10,506 nt of DNA from Actinomycetota bacterium (GTDB lineage Bacteria > Actinomycetota > Actinomycetes > Nanopelagicales > Nanopelagicaceae), in assembly GCA_947465365.1 (NCBI GenBank), contig CANIAV010000018.1, forward strand, positions 1 to 10,506, in the 5' to 3' direction. The position numbers and the translations under genes were made by a program. The notes under the pieces were generated by a model, which worked only from the letters and a program-made list of their open reading frames with translations, had not been told where the DNA came from and did not search any database. Every line of letters starts with the position of its first letter. Position 1 is the stretch's first letter. Positions 1 to 7,642 of the stretch are shown here, in pieces.

Positions 1-615
1 CGCTTTAGCGCGAGAGTTGAAATCCAAACCAACTGAAGGTGTATTTCCCTGTACAGCAAGTAAATTTACTGAGCCACTCCCCTGCGGGTTAGCCGGAATC
101 ACTGCCACAAATATAAAAAATAAAACCAATTTGATCAGATTACTCACGGAGACCCGCGTCAGTAGAACCGCGATCACGAGAGTTAAAGCCGATAAGGCGA
201 GCACTCCCCCGTATGAAACTATTGGCAAGGCTGGTGATTCCACCTGGCTAAAGGCGATTCGCGTCCAACCAAAGCCACCGAATGGAAAATTTGCCCTTAC
301 CTCTTCGGTTAACAAAAGTGTGAAAATTGTCCACCAAATATTATTTAATTTTTTGGCGACGTAACCAACGGGAATATAGAAGAGCGCTTGCAGCAGCGCT
401 AACAGTAACCAAGGCAGCGCACCTACAAATTTTCCCGACCAGTGAAGAACGATAGCGTTATAGATAAGACCGAAGAGGAAGAAGTGCCAAATAGCTTTCT
501 CGCTCTTTCCAATCTTGCGAAAGAGCAAGGCGTAACCAATTATTGCCAGGTACCAGAGACCAATCGGAGCAAAGGCTGCACTTGCCAAGCAGGCTGCTAA
601 GACAATTACTACCAT
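1..615 (-). CDS. lnt: Apolipoprotein N-acyltransferase, N-terminal part (cut by window edge)
   Basis: I translated this frame by hand; it is open for 205 codons from ATG at 615 to the left edge. Lnt is a membrane enzyme that adds the third acyl chain to the N-terminal cysteine of lipoproteins. Residues 1-180 are mostly hydrophobic with several likely membrane segments. Residues 104-117 (EEVRANFPFGGFGW) match the conserved Lnt E-x-x-R...P-x-G-G-F-x-W region, and VNLLAVQGN at 183-191 is the start of the carbon-nitrogen hydrolase domain. The catalytic Glu, Lys and Cys would lie beyond the edge and cannot be checked. Its ATG overlaps the end of the exonuclease gene by 7 bp, so it is probably translationally coupled; no clear Shine-Dalgarno is seen. 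In M. tuberculosis the equivalent domain is part of Ppm1; whether a fusion exists here is not visible. Confidence 0.85.
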   Translation of the reverse strand, partial: MVVIVLAACLASAAFAPIGLWYLAIIGYALLFRKIGKSEKAIWHFFLFGLIYNAIVLHWSGKFVGALPWLLLALLQALFYIPVGYVAKKLNNIWWTIFTLLLTEEVRANFPFGGFGWTRIAFSQVESPALPIVSYGGVLALSALTLVIAVLLTRVSVSNLIKLVLFFIFVAVIPANPQGSGSVNLLAVQGNTPSVGLDFNSRAKA

Positions 616-1511
616 TTCAGTGCCGCAATCAGCCGATCTACGCTAGCCCCCAGACCGTAACGCTCTTTCATTTCATAAATCTTTGATAGATCTTTCGGGG
701 CTTGCGGCATAGAGATATCTAAAGTTGGCAGAGCAACATCTTTAGCACAATGCACCAGAGTCGGAGCGATCTTTAAATAATCTGCTCCCGCAATAATCTT
801 CTTAGCTAGGGCAGGCGTTAAAGCGGGATGAGCATCATGTGCACCTTGTAGCGCTTGATCGACATCGGCAAAATGATTGGCGATTACAGCAGCGCCCTTT
901 TCTCCGATTCCGCGTACTCCGGGAAGGCCATCTGATGGATCACCGCGAAACATAGCAAAGAGCGCATAGCGATCACCAGGAATAGCGTATTTGCGCGCCA
1001 CCCAAGAGATATCAACCAAATCATGTTGCGATAAACCCTTGGCCAAGTAAACGACTTTCACGTCACGTTTGTCATCGACGAGTTGAAAGAGATCGCGATC
1101 GCCCGTGACAATTCGGATCGGTCCCTTCTCTTTGACTGCAAAAGTTGCCATAACATCATCGGCTTCGTAATCATCAACGCCGACCATCGGTATGCCGAAC
1201 TCATCTAACAAATCAAGCAGAATTGGAATTTGCGGGGTTAATAAATCTGGCTCTTCTTCGCCTTCACCATCTTCTTCCAGTCGATTTGCTTTGTAATCGG
1301 GCCAAAGATCTACTCGCCAAGAAGGTCGCCAATCCCCTTCGATGCAGGCAACTATCCGCTTCGGTGAATACATAGTTATCAAACGCGCCGTCATATCGAG
1401 ATAACCGCGGATGGCATTCACCGATGTTCCATCCGGTGCCAACATCGTGTCGGGCATTCCGTAATAAGCGCGATACCAGAGCGAGGCGCTATCGAGCAAC
1501 ATCAAAGTCAT
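609..1511 (-). CDS. 5'-3' exonuclease / flap-endonuclease-like protein
   Basis: This 300-residue protein resembles the stand-alone 5'-3' exonuclease of actinobacteria (Rv2090 type), related to the N-terminal domain of DNA polymerase I; it would trim 5' ends or flaps in repair and replication. Metal-binding acidic residues are in place: LLDSAS (D7), PDYKANR at 71-77, DDYEADD at 113-119, GDRD at 137-140, and GDPSDGLPG at 190-198. GIGEKGA (201-207) is the helix-hairpin-helix DNA-binding motif. The length is normal and there is no polymerase domain. Its ATG overlaps the helY stop as ATGA (1508-1511), and a purine-rich GGTGGA at 1518-1523 lies 6 nt upstream, supporting this start over the internal Met4. 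The family call is firm; the exact substrate is inferred from relatives. Confidence 0.92.
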   Translation of the reverse strand: MTLMLLDSASLWYRAYYGMPDTMLAPDGTSVNAIRGYLDMTARLITMYSPKRIVACIEGDWRPSWRVDLWPDYKANRLEEDGEGEEEPDLLTPQIPILLDLLDEFGIPMVGVDDYEADDVMATFAVKEKGPIRIVTGDRDLFQLVDDKRDVKVVYLAKGLSQHDLVDISWVARKYAIPGDRYALFAMFRGDPSDGLPGVRGIGEKGAAVIANHFADVDQALQGAHDAHPALTPALAKKIIAGADYLKIAPTLVHCAKDVALPTLDISMPQAPKDLSKIYEMKERYGLGASVDRLIAALKW

Positions 1512-3883
1512 AGTTCATCCACCATATATGAAATCACGCCGCGATCTAAACGTTTGATCGCTTCCCGGCAGACTGGGCGCAGCGCTTCGCTAGCTCCACC
1601 AATTTGCACCATTAAATCCATCAATTGCTTAATGGAACGTACAAAATCACCGACCGACATATCGCTGCCTTTTAAAACGTTAGTTAAGGACTTGCCCTGT
1701 GCCCAGCGATAGGAAATAAATGCAAATCCAAAGTCAGGTTCCTTCTGTGTTTTTACATCAAAATCATTTTCAATAGCCTCTAATTTGGCCCAGAGCTTAG
1801 TTATCTCCGCGAGTGCGTTTGCTACGTTCTGATGTGGCATCTTCGGGGCGTATTCATCTCGCGATCGAGATTGAAAGATCATTGATGAGACTGTAGATAG
1901 CAATTCTGGAGCGGTTAAGTTATCTAAAACGCCCGCTCTGATGGTTTCCGTTAGCAACAAATCAGATTCGGCATAAATCTTGGCCAGGATCTTGCCTTGC
2001 GCCAAAGGTTTTTCACCTTCGATGTAACCCAAGTGGGTCAGTACATCGCAGATACGATCAAAGGTCTTGGCGATAACATGTGTCCGATTTTCCACCCGCG
2101 CACGCAGCCCATCAGATTCACGGACTAAACGTTCAGCTCTCTCGGCGAAACGAGCATGGGTTTCACGGTCATTACAGCCATGGCAAGGATGATTTCGCAT
2201 GGAGCGCCGCAAATTATCTATCTCACCTTCCATGTGACTGCGCTGGCGATTATCGAAAGTCTTTCTGCCATCGCGTTTGGAAAGCAACTTCTCTAACTCC
2301 TTAATTTCAGAGCGCAGCAAGGCGTAACTCTCGAAATCGCCGAGATGGCATTTGGCGCTCTCAATTAACTCAGTGCGCGCTGATTCATTCTTCTTAATCT
2401 GTCGTACCAATCCAACGACAGCGCGGTCTGCTTGGAATTGAGCAAAGGAGGATTCCAGGCTGCCATGAGCGCGTTCGCGACCAAAACGAGCAATTAAGTT
2501 AATCGCCATGTTGTAAGTCGGAGTAAATGATGACCGCAATGGATAAGTTCGAGTCGATGCTAAGCCTGCTGCAGTAGCCGAATCAACTGTTGGCGACCAC
2601 TGAACAACGGCATTTCCTTCAATGTCGATACCGCGACGACCGGCTCTGCCAGTTAACTGCGTGTACTCCCCCGGAGTAATTGGAACGTGCGCTTCACCAT
2701 TCCATTTAGTTAGCTTTTCCAAAACTACTGTGCGCGCTGGCATGTTAATTCCCAAGGCTAAAGTTTCGGTGGCAAAGACTGCCTTCACCAGACCGCGTTG
2801 AAAGAGATCTTCAACTGCATTCTTAAAGCTAGGTAGCAGGCCGGCATGGTGTGCAGCAATACCACGTTCTAGTGCAGTGATCCATTCGCGATAACCAAGT
2901 ACTTCCAAATCTTCTTCAGGAAGATTCGCGGTAAAGCGGGCAGCCGTTGCCAAAATTTCAGCGCGTTCTTCCGTGTTAGTTAGCTTTAAACCTGCTGCTA
3001 AACATTGCTTTACTGCGGCATCACAACCCATACGAGAAAAGATGAAGGTAATAGCTGGCAACATATCTTCGCGATTTAGCTTCTCAATTATTTCAGCGCG
3101 CGACAAACGCGATTCTTGAGCGCCCCATTGCTCCCGGCGATTTCTAGGAATTCGCACCTTACGTAAAGCCTCGCGCTCTAGCGCCAAAATTTCCGGATTA
3201 ATCTTGCCTGGCTGGCTAAAGAGATCGACCAAACTCGAATTAATCAAAACGTGTTGATAAAGCGGAATTGGGCGATGCTCACTAAGGATAACTTCGGTCT
3301 GACCGCGGACCTCACCCAGCCATTCTCCGAACTCTTCGGCATTCGAAACTGTTGCCGAAAGCGAGATGACTTGTACTGATTCCATTAAATGGATTAAGAC
3401 TTCTTCCCAGACTGCACCGCGAAATTTATCGGCTAGATAATGAACTTCATCCATCACTACAGAGCCAAGATTTACCAGGGTTGATGAATTGGCATAGAGC
3501 ATATTTCGCAATACTTCCGTGGTCATAACTAAAATATCGGCTTCGGAATTTATATTGGTATCGCCGGTTAAAAGTCCGACCCGATCTTCACCGAAGCGAG
3601 CTACAAACTCTTGAAATTTCTGATTAGAAAGAGCTTTGATTGGGGTTGTGTAGAAACATTTCTTCCCATTACTTAGAGCCAGAAAAGCGGCAAATTCACC
3701 GACCACCGTCTTACCTGCTCCTGTAGGTGCCGCCACAAGAACTCCATGGCCACCTTCTACGGCGTGGCAGGCATCGATCTGAAATTGATCAAAGGGAAAT
3801 TCAAATTGGGCAATAAATTCCTCGGTAATGGGATGGCTTTTGCGAGACTTCGCCGCGGCATATTTGGCAGCTGGAGTCGTCAC
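1508..3883 (-). CDS. helY: Ski2/Mtr4-like DEAD/DEAH-box helicase HelY
   Basis: This is a superfamily 2 helicase of the Ski2-like class, orthologous by content and position to M. tuberculosis HelY (Rv2092c). Numbered from GTG at 3883 (791 residues), it shows Walker A APTGAGKT (52-59), Walker B DEVH (145-148), SAT (176-178), HHAGLLP (345-351) and motif VI QLTGRAGRRG (409-418). A helical, charged insertion with a CHGC pair (C567, C570) follows near 490-610. The C-terminal part matches the DSHCT-type region. An upstream ATG at 3916 would add 11 residues and overlap the lipid-kinase gene by 37 bp; GTG at 3883 makes a GTGA overlap with that gene's stop and is preferred. Mtr4/Ski2 relatives unwind RNA; HelY's substrate in bacteria is not settled. 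It is somewhat short for the family, with no sign of a break. Confidence 0.93.
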   Translation of the reverse strand: MTTPAAKYAAAKSRKSHPITEEFIAQFEFPFDQFQIDACHAVEGGHGVLVAAPTGAGKTVVGEFAAFLALSNGKKCFYTTPIKALSNQKFQEFVARFGEDRVGLLTGDTNINSEADILVMTTEVLRNMLYANSSTLVNLGSVVMDEVHYLADKFRGAVWEEVLIHLMESVQVISLSATVSNAEEFGEWLGEVRGQTEVILSEHRPIPLYQHVLINSSLVDLFSQPGKINPEILALEREALRKVRIPRNRREQWGAQESRLSRAEIIEKLNREDMLPAITFIFSRMGCDAAVKQCLAAGLKLTNTEERAEILATAARFTANLPEEDLEVLGYREWITALERGIAAHHAGLLPSFKNAVEDLFQRGLVKAVFATETLALGINMPARTVVLEKLTKWNGEAHVPITPGEYTQLTGRAGRRGIDIEGNAVVQWSPTVDSATAAGLASTRTYPLRSSFTPTYNMAINLIARFGRERAHGSLESSFAQFQADRAVVGLVRQIKKNESARTELIESAKCHLGDFESYALLRSEIKELEKLLSKRDGRKTFDNRQRSHMEGEIDNLRRSMRNHPCHGCNDRETHARFAERAERLVRESDGLRARVENRTHVIAKTFDRICDVLTHLGYIEGEKPLAQGKILAKIYAESDLLLTETIRAGVLDNLTAPELLSTVSSMIFQSRSRDEYAPKMPHQNVANALAEITKLWAKLEAIENDFDVKTQKEPDFGFAFISYRWAQGKSLTNVLKGSDMSVGDFVRSIKQLMDLMVQIGGASEALRPVCREAIKRLDRGVISYMVDEL
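1518..1523 (-). promoter_or_regulatory. Ribosome binding site of the 5'-3' exonuclease gene
   Basis: GGTGGA lies 6 nt upstream of the ATG at 1511 and inside the last codons of helY. It is one of the better Shine-Dalgarno matches in the run and supports the ATG that overlaps the helY stop codon. Confidence 0.5.
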
Positions 3884-4752
3884 GGGGTCCACGATAGTCC
3901 AGCACCTGCCATACATTCAGCGCGAACTGGTAATCCACCGATTCTTTCACCGTCGGCATATGCGATCGCATCGGCGTGAAGTGAAACCTTGGCGGTTCTA
4001 TAGATATCGACTTGCGGATGGTCTATATGTTTTCCAGAGAAAACCTTTGGGAAGACTCGCAGGAACTCCAATTTACTCACCGGGCGCAGAACCATCACAT
4101 CAAAGAGGCCATCTGACATATCAGCGTCAGGGCATACCTTCATGCCTCCCCCATAACTATTACCGTTTCCGATCGCAATCAACATCGCTTCAGTTTCGAT
4201 ACTTTGGCCATCTAATTGAATCTGATAGCGCAGTGGTTTAAATTTCGGCAGCTCCATGGCGATTGCTAAGTTATATTTCATCGGACCCTTAGGCCATTTC
4301 AAAGTATTGGCTTTCTCATTTACTACTGAATCAAAGCCGGTGGAGAGAATCGCCCCAAACCATTCAGAATCAACCAAACCTAAATCAATTGGCTTTGGTG
4401 TTCGTGTTGTAACCGCATCTAACTGTTCGATGACCCCATTAAGATCCCAACCAGTTGCGCGCAGGAAATCATTGCCTGTACCACCTGCCACCACGCTGAA
4501 TGGGATTCTCCGAGGAACAACAACTTGCATGACCAAATGCGCCAGTCCATCTCCCCCGACCGAGATAACTCCTTCAACGCTTCTAATGTTGCTATCTAGG
4601 AACTCAACGAGATTGCTACGTAGTTTTGGTGACGAGGTTGCAGTAATTATGCTGTAACTCAATTTTTTGGATGCAAAATATCCAGCGACTTCGCGACCTA
4701 ATACCGCACCACGCCCGCCGCCGGAAATTGGATTAATTACTATTGCCCACAT
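3880..4752 (-). CDS. Diacylglycerol-kinase-type lipid kinase
   Basis: This 290-residue protein belongs to the DAGK catalytic family, whose soluble or membrane-associated members phosphorylate diacylglycerol or similar lipids with ATP. NPISGGGRG near the N-terminus (7-15) is the usual first motif. GGDGL (66-70) is the nucleotide-binding loop, with Leu where many relatives have Thr. GGTGNDFLR (90-98) follows, then a long NGNSYGGGMKVCPDADMSDG stretch (196-215), and YADGE (265-269) near the C-terminus, as in DgkB-like enzymes. There is no membrane segment. It starts 9 bp after tatC and ends with a 4-bp overlap with helY, so it is co-transcribed with both. The sequence does not reveal the lipid substrate; phosphatidic acid recycling is the family default, and a sphingosine- or undecaprenol-type substrate cannot be excluded. 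Confidence 0.88.
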   Translation of the reverse strand: MWAIVINPISGGGRGAVLGREVAGYFASKKLSYSIITATSSPKLRSNLVEFLDSNIRSVEGVISVGGDGLAHLVMQVVVPRRIPFSVVAGGTGNDFLRATGWDLNGVIEQLDAVTTRTPKPIDLGLVDSEWFGAILSTGFDSVVNEKANTLKWPKGPMKYNLAIAMELPKFKPLRYQIQLDGQSIETEAMLIAIGNGNSYGGGMKVCPDADMSDGLFDVMVLRPVSKLEFLRVFPKVFSGKHIDHPQVDIYRTAKVSLHADAIAYADGERIGGLPVRAECMAGAGLSWTP

Positions 4753-4761
4753 TGAAATTGG

Positions 4762-5535
4762 CTACTCGACTAGGGCGTTCTTCTTTGCGCGGCGCCTATC
4801 GTTCAGAAGGGCGAAAACGCCCGCCAGCAGGTAAAGGCCAATTAAAGGTAGCGCCAATAAGATCATCGATAACGGGTCAGCACTTGGAGTAAATCCGGCA
4901 ACGAATAAGGTTATTGCGAATATCCAAATCCGCCACGGTTTCAGGATGGCTGCTCCACTTAGGAAACCAATTAAATTAAAGGTAACTAGAAACACGGGCA
5001 GTTCGAAAGCGATTCCAAAGAGCAAAATTGCCCGCATTACAAAATCCAAATAATCATCAAATTTCACGAGGTTATTCAGCGCATCGGGAGTAAAACCAAA
5101 GAGAACTCGAACCGCTATTGGAAGTATCGAGTAACCAAGATAAGTGCCAGCTGCGAAGAATGGCGTTGCGGCGACGAAGAATAAAACCGAATATCGCTTC
5201 TCTCGGCGATGTAGGGCAGGAGCGATAAAGGCCCATAGTTGGTAGAGCCAAATTGGAGCGGCCAGAATTACACCCGTAAGGATGGCAACTTTTATTTGCA
5301 GATTAAGTGGACCAAGGACCCCATTAATATAAAGAGCTCCGCAATTATTTGCACCGCTTGCTTGGGCAGCTTTTAAATCACATACCGGTTCGGCTAATTT
5401 GGTGATGATTTCATTGTAGAAGAACCAACCAACTATTGACCCGAGGCTGATCGCAAATGCGGAGCGAACAACTCTTTTACGAAATTCACGTAGATGTTCT
5501 ATAAGCGGCATACGACCGCCGACGGAGGTCGCCAT
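4762..5535 (-). CDS. tatC: Twin-arginine translocase subunit TatC
   Basis: TatC is the polytopic receptor of the Tat pathway, which binds twin-arginine signal peptides and exports folded proteins. The 257-residue product has about six hydrophobic segments (roughly 23-42, 80-104, 116-145, 162-187, 202-216 and 222-244). MPLIEHLREFRKR (9-21) is the conserved cytoplasmic N-terminal motif with its signal-peptide-binding Glu. YQLWAFIAPALHRREKR (98-114) and FELP (177-180) are further signatures. The C-terminus is basic (NDRRRAKK), as expected for a cytoplasmic tail. I chose ATG at 5535; a TTG one codon upstream (5538) is less likely, and Met9 (5511) is a possible shorter start. The gene begins 5 bp after the tatA stop. 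The loop near residues 51-69 carries two cysteines (C52, C65). Identification is secure. Confidence 0.96.
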   Translation of the reverse strand: MATSVGGRMPLIEHLREFRKRVVRSAFAISLGSIVGWFFYNEIITKLAEPVCDLKAAQASGANNCGALYINGVLGPLNLQIKVAILTGVILAAPIWLYQLWAFIAPALHRREKRYSVLFFVAATPFFAAGTYLGYSILPIAVRVLFGFTPDALNNLVKFDDYLDFVMRAILLFGIAFELPVFLVTFNLIGFLSGAAILKPWRIWIFAITLFVAGFTPSADPLSMILLALPLIGLYLLAGVFALLNDRRRAKKNALVE

Positions 5536-5540
5536 CAATT

Positions 5541-5735
5541 CTATTGACCGGCTGCGCCGTCAGGTCCATCTTTCTTATCTTTGCCATCTTCTTTCATATC
5601 CTTCATTTCGCTCTTAAAGATACGAAGAGAGCGACCGAGAGAACGCGCAGAATCAGGCAGGCGCTTGGCGCCGAATAGAACGACGACGACAATCAGAAGA
5701 ATCAGAATATGGCTAGGTTCGCGAAGAAATGGCAT
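5541..5735 (-). CDS. tatA: Twin-arginine translocase subunit TatA
   Basis: TatA forms the export assembly of the Tat pathway with TatC. The 64-residue protein from ATG 5735 has a very short N-terminus, one membrane helix ([13 protein letters not shown]), then [19 protein letters not shown], the canonical hinge and amphipathic helix, and a charged tail rich in Lys, Asp and Glu. In-frame ATGs at 5753 and 5771 would give 70 or 76 residues. The longer forms add an N-tail with several arginines ahead of the helix, which fits poorly with a tail outside the cytoplasm and with known TatA lengths, so I favour 5735. However, 5771 has the better Shine-Dalgarno-like GGGTTGGG and leaves only 13 bp after pafC, so the start is uncertain. 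No tatB is visible here; in actinobacteria it usually lies elsewhere. Confidence 0.93.
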   Translation of the reverse strand: MPFLREPSHILILLIVVVVLFGAKRLPDSARSLGRSLRIFKSEMKDMKEDGKDKKDGPDGAAGQ

Positions 5736-5784
5736 AGCCAAACGGTAGCGCATGGCAGCGCCAGTGCGCATCCCAACCCGAGCG

Positions 5785-6699
5785 TTACTCGTAAAGTTCT
5801 AGCGCCTGTCGGCAAGCCTTTGCAATGGAGGTGCGAGCCTCGTGTGGACCTTTCACCTCGACTGAACCCAAGGTACTTAGGGCGCTACGTAGCAACCAGT
5901 CTTGACTAAAGGATTTCACGATTACCGTTAACTCATTATCAATTGGCAGATCCCCTGGAATCTCTCTAAAACGTTCTAAAGATGTGCGCATGCGCGAAGA
6001 GATATGCACCGTCCATTGATATTCGTTCTCATCTCGTTCCTTTGGAACATCAGAAGTTGCACTTGTTAGAGTGACTGACTTCATATTATCTAAGCGAAAA
6101 GTTCTAAAGCCTGCCACGGAATGGCAATAGGCATTTAAGACTTCAAAACCAAAATCCACAGATAGATCAAGTGGAGTAATTCGTCTGGTTGATACCGCAT
6201 CACGAATCGTCGAATGATAAGAAATTTCCAGATCCTGTCGACTTTGGAGCGCTTGTCCAATTATTGCGCGGTGACTGGAGTCAACAATGGGAGCTGCCGT
6301 TGCGACATCTCCAACTATCTTTCTGATCTTGGCTATCAAACTATCTACCGCGTGAACTAAATCGGTGCGGTTTGCTGTAAATGAATCTCGCAAAATATCA
6401 AGACCCAAAAGAATCATCACTAGTTCCTGCTTGGTCAGTAAACGTACTCGTTGCAGAACTTCGGCGTTACGGATGCTGACGTATCCTGACTCAAACTCGA
6501 GATCAATCAACTCAAGCGGGGTGTATCCGGGAAGTCCACACATCCAAAGCGTATTTAGATCACTCAGTAATTCGTTCTCGGATAGTTCAAATTCTCGCGC
6601 TAGATCACCTATTGCAATACCTTGATGAGTTGAGATAAATGGCACCAGATCTAAGAGACGTGCTGCTCGATCAACTGGAGTGCTCTGAGATTTAGCCAT
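5785..6699 (-). CDS. pafC: WYL-family transcriptional regulator PafC
   Basis: PafC is the partner of PafB; the two form a complex that activates the mycobacterial LexA-independent DNA-damage response, including recA. The 304-residue product has a helix-turn-helix-like N-terminus (about 8-60; [13 protein letters not shown] then [19 protein letters not shown]), a middle domain, and a WYL-like domain near 145-225. Instead of a clean Trp-Tyr-Leu it shows [19 protein letters not shown] (186-204), as expected for the more diverged PafC half. A WCX-like C-terminal region follows. ATG at 6699 overlaps the pafB stop by 8 bp and has AGGTG 9 nt upstream; a GTG at 6711 would add 4 residues but is itself part of that AGGTG. 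The family and pairing with pafB are firm; ligand and targets here are inferred. Confidence 0.92.
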   Translation of the reverse strand: MAKSQSTPVDRAARLLDLVPFISTHQGIAIGDLAREFELSENELLSDLNTLWMCGLPGYTPLELIDLEFESGYVSIRNAEVLQRVRLLTKQELVMILLGLDILRDSFTANRTDLVHAVDSLIAKIRKIVGDVATAAPIVDSSHRAIIGQALQSRQDLEISYHSTIRDAVSTRRITPLDLSVDFGFEVLNAYCHSVAGFRTFRLDNMKSVTLTSATSDVPKERDENEYQWTVHISSRMRTSLERFREIPGDLPIDNELTVIVKSFSQDWLLRSALSTLGSVEVKGPHEARTSIAKACRQALELYE

Positions 6700-7642
6700 A
6701 ACGTTGGACACCTAACTTAAAGAGTCCGATGATCTGCTCACGAAGATCTTGCGGTTCCAGAACAATTACATCGCTGCCATACCAGAGAATTTCTTCCACA
6801 AAACGTTCGCGATCTCGGAACTGAATGGTTACTCGCTGCCATCCTTCTTCCATCTCGAAATCGGTAATCGTTTGCGTGCGAGTTCTAAGATTTATTGCCC
6901 GACCATCTCTGAGTAAAAGGGTGGCAGATTGCAGCGGCTGTTGCGTAGAAAAAGCTGCATCAATATCGATATTTGAAGGAATTTCATAGCTGCCTGCTCT
7001 GCCCTGGAGCTTGGCAGGGCCGGAGATTCGATCTAATCGAAATATACGTTGCGCCTTGCGATCGAGATCACTGCCTAGCAAATACCAATGCCCATGGCGT
7101 GCAGCTACTGCGTAAGGTTCTATGACTCTACCTTCAGGTTGCATCGCTTCGTTTATATATGAAAACGAAAGAACGGTGCGGGTCGTAATCGCCGAAATAA
7201 CAGTGGGCAGATTTGCATCTTCACTCACTATCGAAGGAGCTAAGTCAGGAATGAGTTCAGTGTCGCTTTCAATACCGATGGAATGCAATTTATTCAGCAC
7301 ACTCAGTGCGGAAGTCCCAAGCGAAGCTCCCCGCCAAGCTTGCGCAGCTAGCGATAGAAGAGCGATCTCTGCAGCGTTAACTTCACCAAATTGGAATTGA
7401 TAATTCTCAGGCTTAATTCGATAACCTGATTCGTCTTCAAAGAGCGGATCAAAGGTTCCAACTTCGATCTCTATCCCTAGGTTGCGAAGATCGTCCTTGT
7501 CGCGCTCGAACATACGCTCTTTGCTCTCATCGCTACCTTCGTAGCCATCTACCGTTCGAAAAATTTCAGATTTGGTTATGTAACGCTTGGTCGCAAGTAG
7601 CGCGATAGTTAAATTAACTAACCGTTCAGTCTTCCGCGACAC
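6692..7642 (-). CDS. pafB: WYL-family transcriptional regulator PafB
   Basis: PafB pairs with PafC as a DNA-damage-responsive activator. The 316-residue protein opens with KTERLVNLTIALLATKRYIT, the typical PafB winged-HTH start, continuing to about residue 60. The WYL domain lies near 145-210: IEPYAVAARHGHWYLLG (174-190) contains the Trp-Tyr-Leu triad at 186-188, followed by RIFRLDRISG (199-208). A WCX-type C-terminal domain with LRDGRAINLR follows. The start is GTG at 7642, with AAGGG at 7651-7655 upstream, inside the last codons of trmI (17-bp overlap), indicating coupled translation. In M. tuberculosis pafA is directly upstream of pafB and the Pup-proteasome genes lie farther up; here trmI takes that place. 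The name comes from the pafA operon; the regulator's known role is in DNA damage and not in pupylation itself. Confidence 0.93.
   Translation of the reverse strand: MSRKTERLVNLTIALLATKRYITKSEIFRTVDGYEGSDESKERMFERDKDDLRNLGIEIEVGTFDPLFEDESGYRIKPENYQFQFGEVNAAEIALLSLAAQAWRGASLGTSALSVLNKLHSIGIESDTELIPDLAPSIVSEDANLPTVISAITTRTVLSFSYINEAMQPEGRVIEPYAVAARHGHWYLLGSDLDRKAQRIFRLDRISGPAKLQGRAGSYEIPSNIDIDAAFSTQQPLQSATLLLRDGRAINLRTRTQTITDFEMEEGWQRVTIQFRDRERFVEEILWYGSDVIVLEPQDLREQIIGLFKLGVQRYG
6709..6713 (-). promoter_or_regulatory. Ribosome binding site that decides the pafC start
   Basis: AGGTG sits 9 nt upstream of ATG 6699 within the last codons of pafB. It favours the 304-residue form of PafC over a start at GTG 6711, because that GTG overlaps the site itself. 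Confidence 0.5.

Noticed and set aside
17..364. Open reading frame on the plus strand at the left edge
   Set aside because: It lies opposite the hand-translated lnt frame, which has clear Lnt motifs and membrane segments; the plus-strand product shows no recognisable domain.
3884..3916. ATG start for helY at 3916
   Set aside because: It would overlap the lipid-kinase gene by 37 bp; GTG 3883 gives the GTGA stop-start overlap seen in compact operons, and the extra 11 residues look unlike helicase N-termini.
5742..5764. RecA-NDp-like motif before tatA (CTGGCGCTG-N8-TACCGT)
   Set aside because: Only 6 of 9 positions match the upstream element, mostly at G/C bases in a GC-rich stretch; not distinguishable from chance.
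7001..7020. GC-rich inverted repeat GCCCTG...CAGGGC as a terminator
   Set aside because: It lies inside pafB codons, the stem is only 6 bp with an 8-nt loop, and no T-run follows on either strand.
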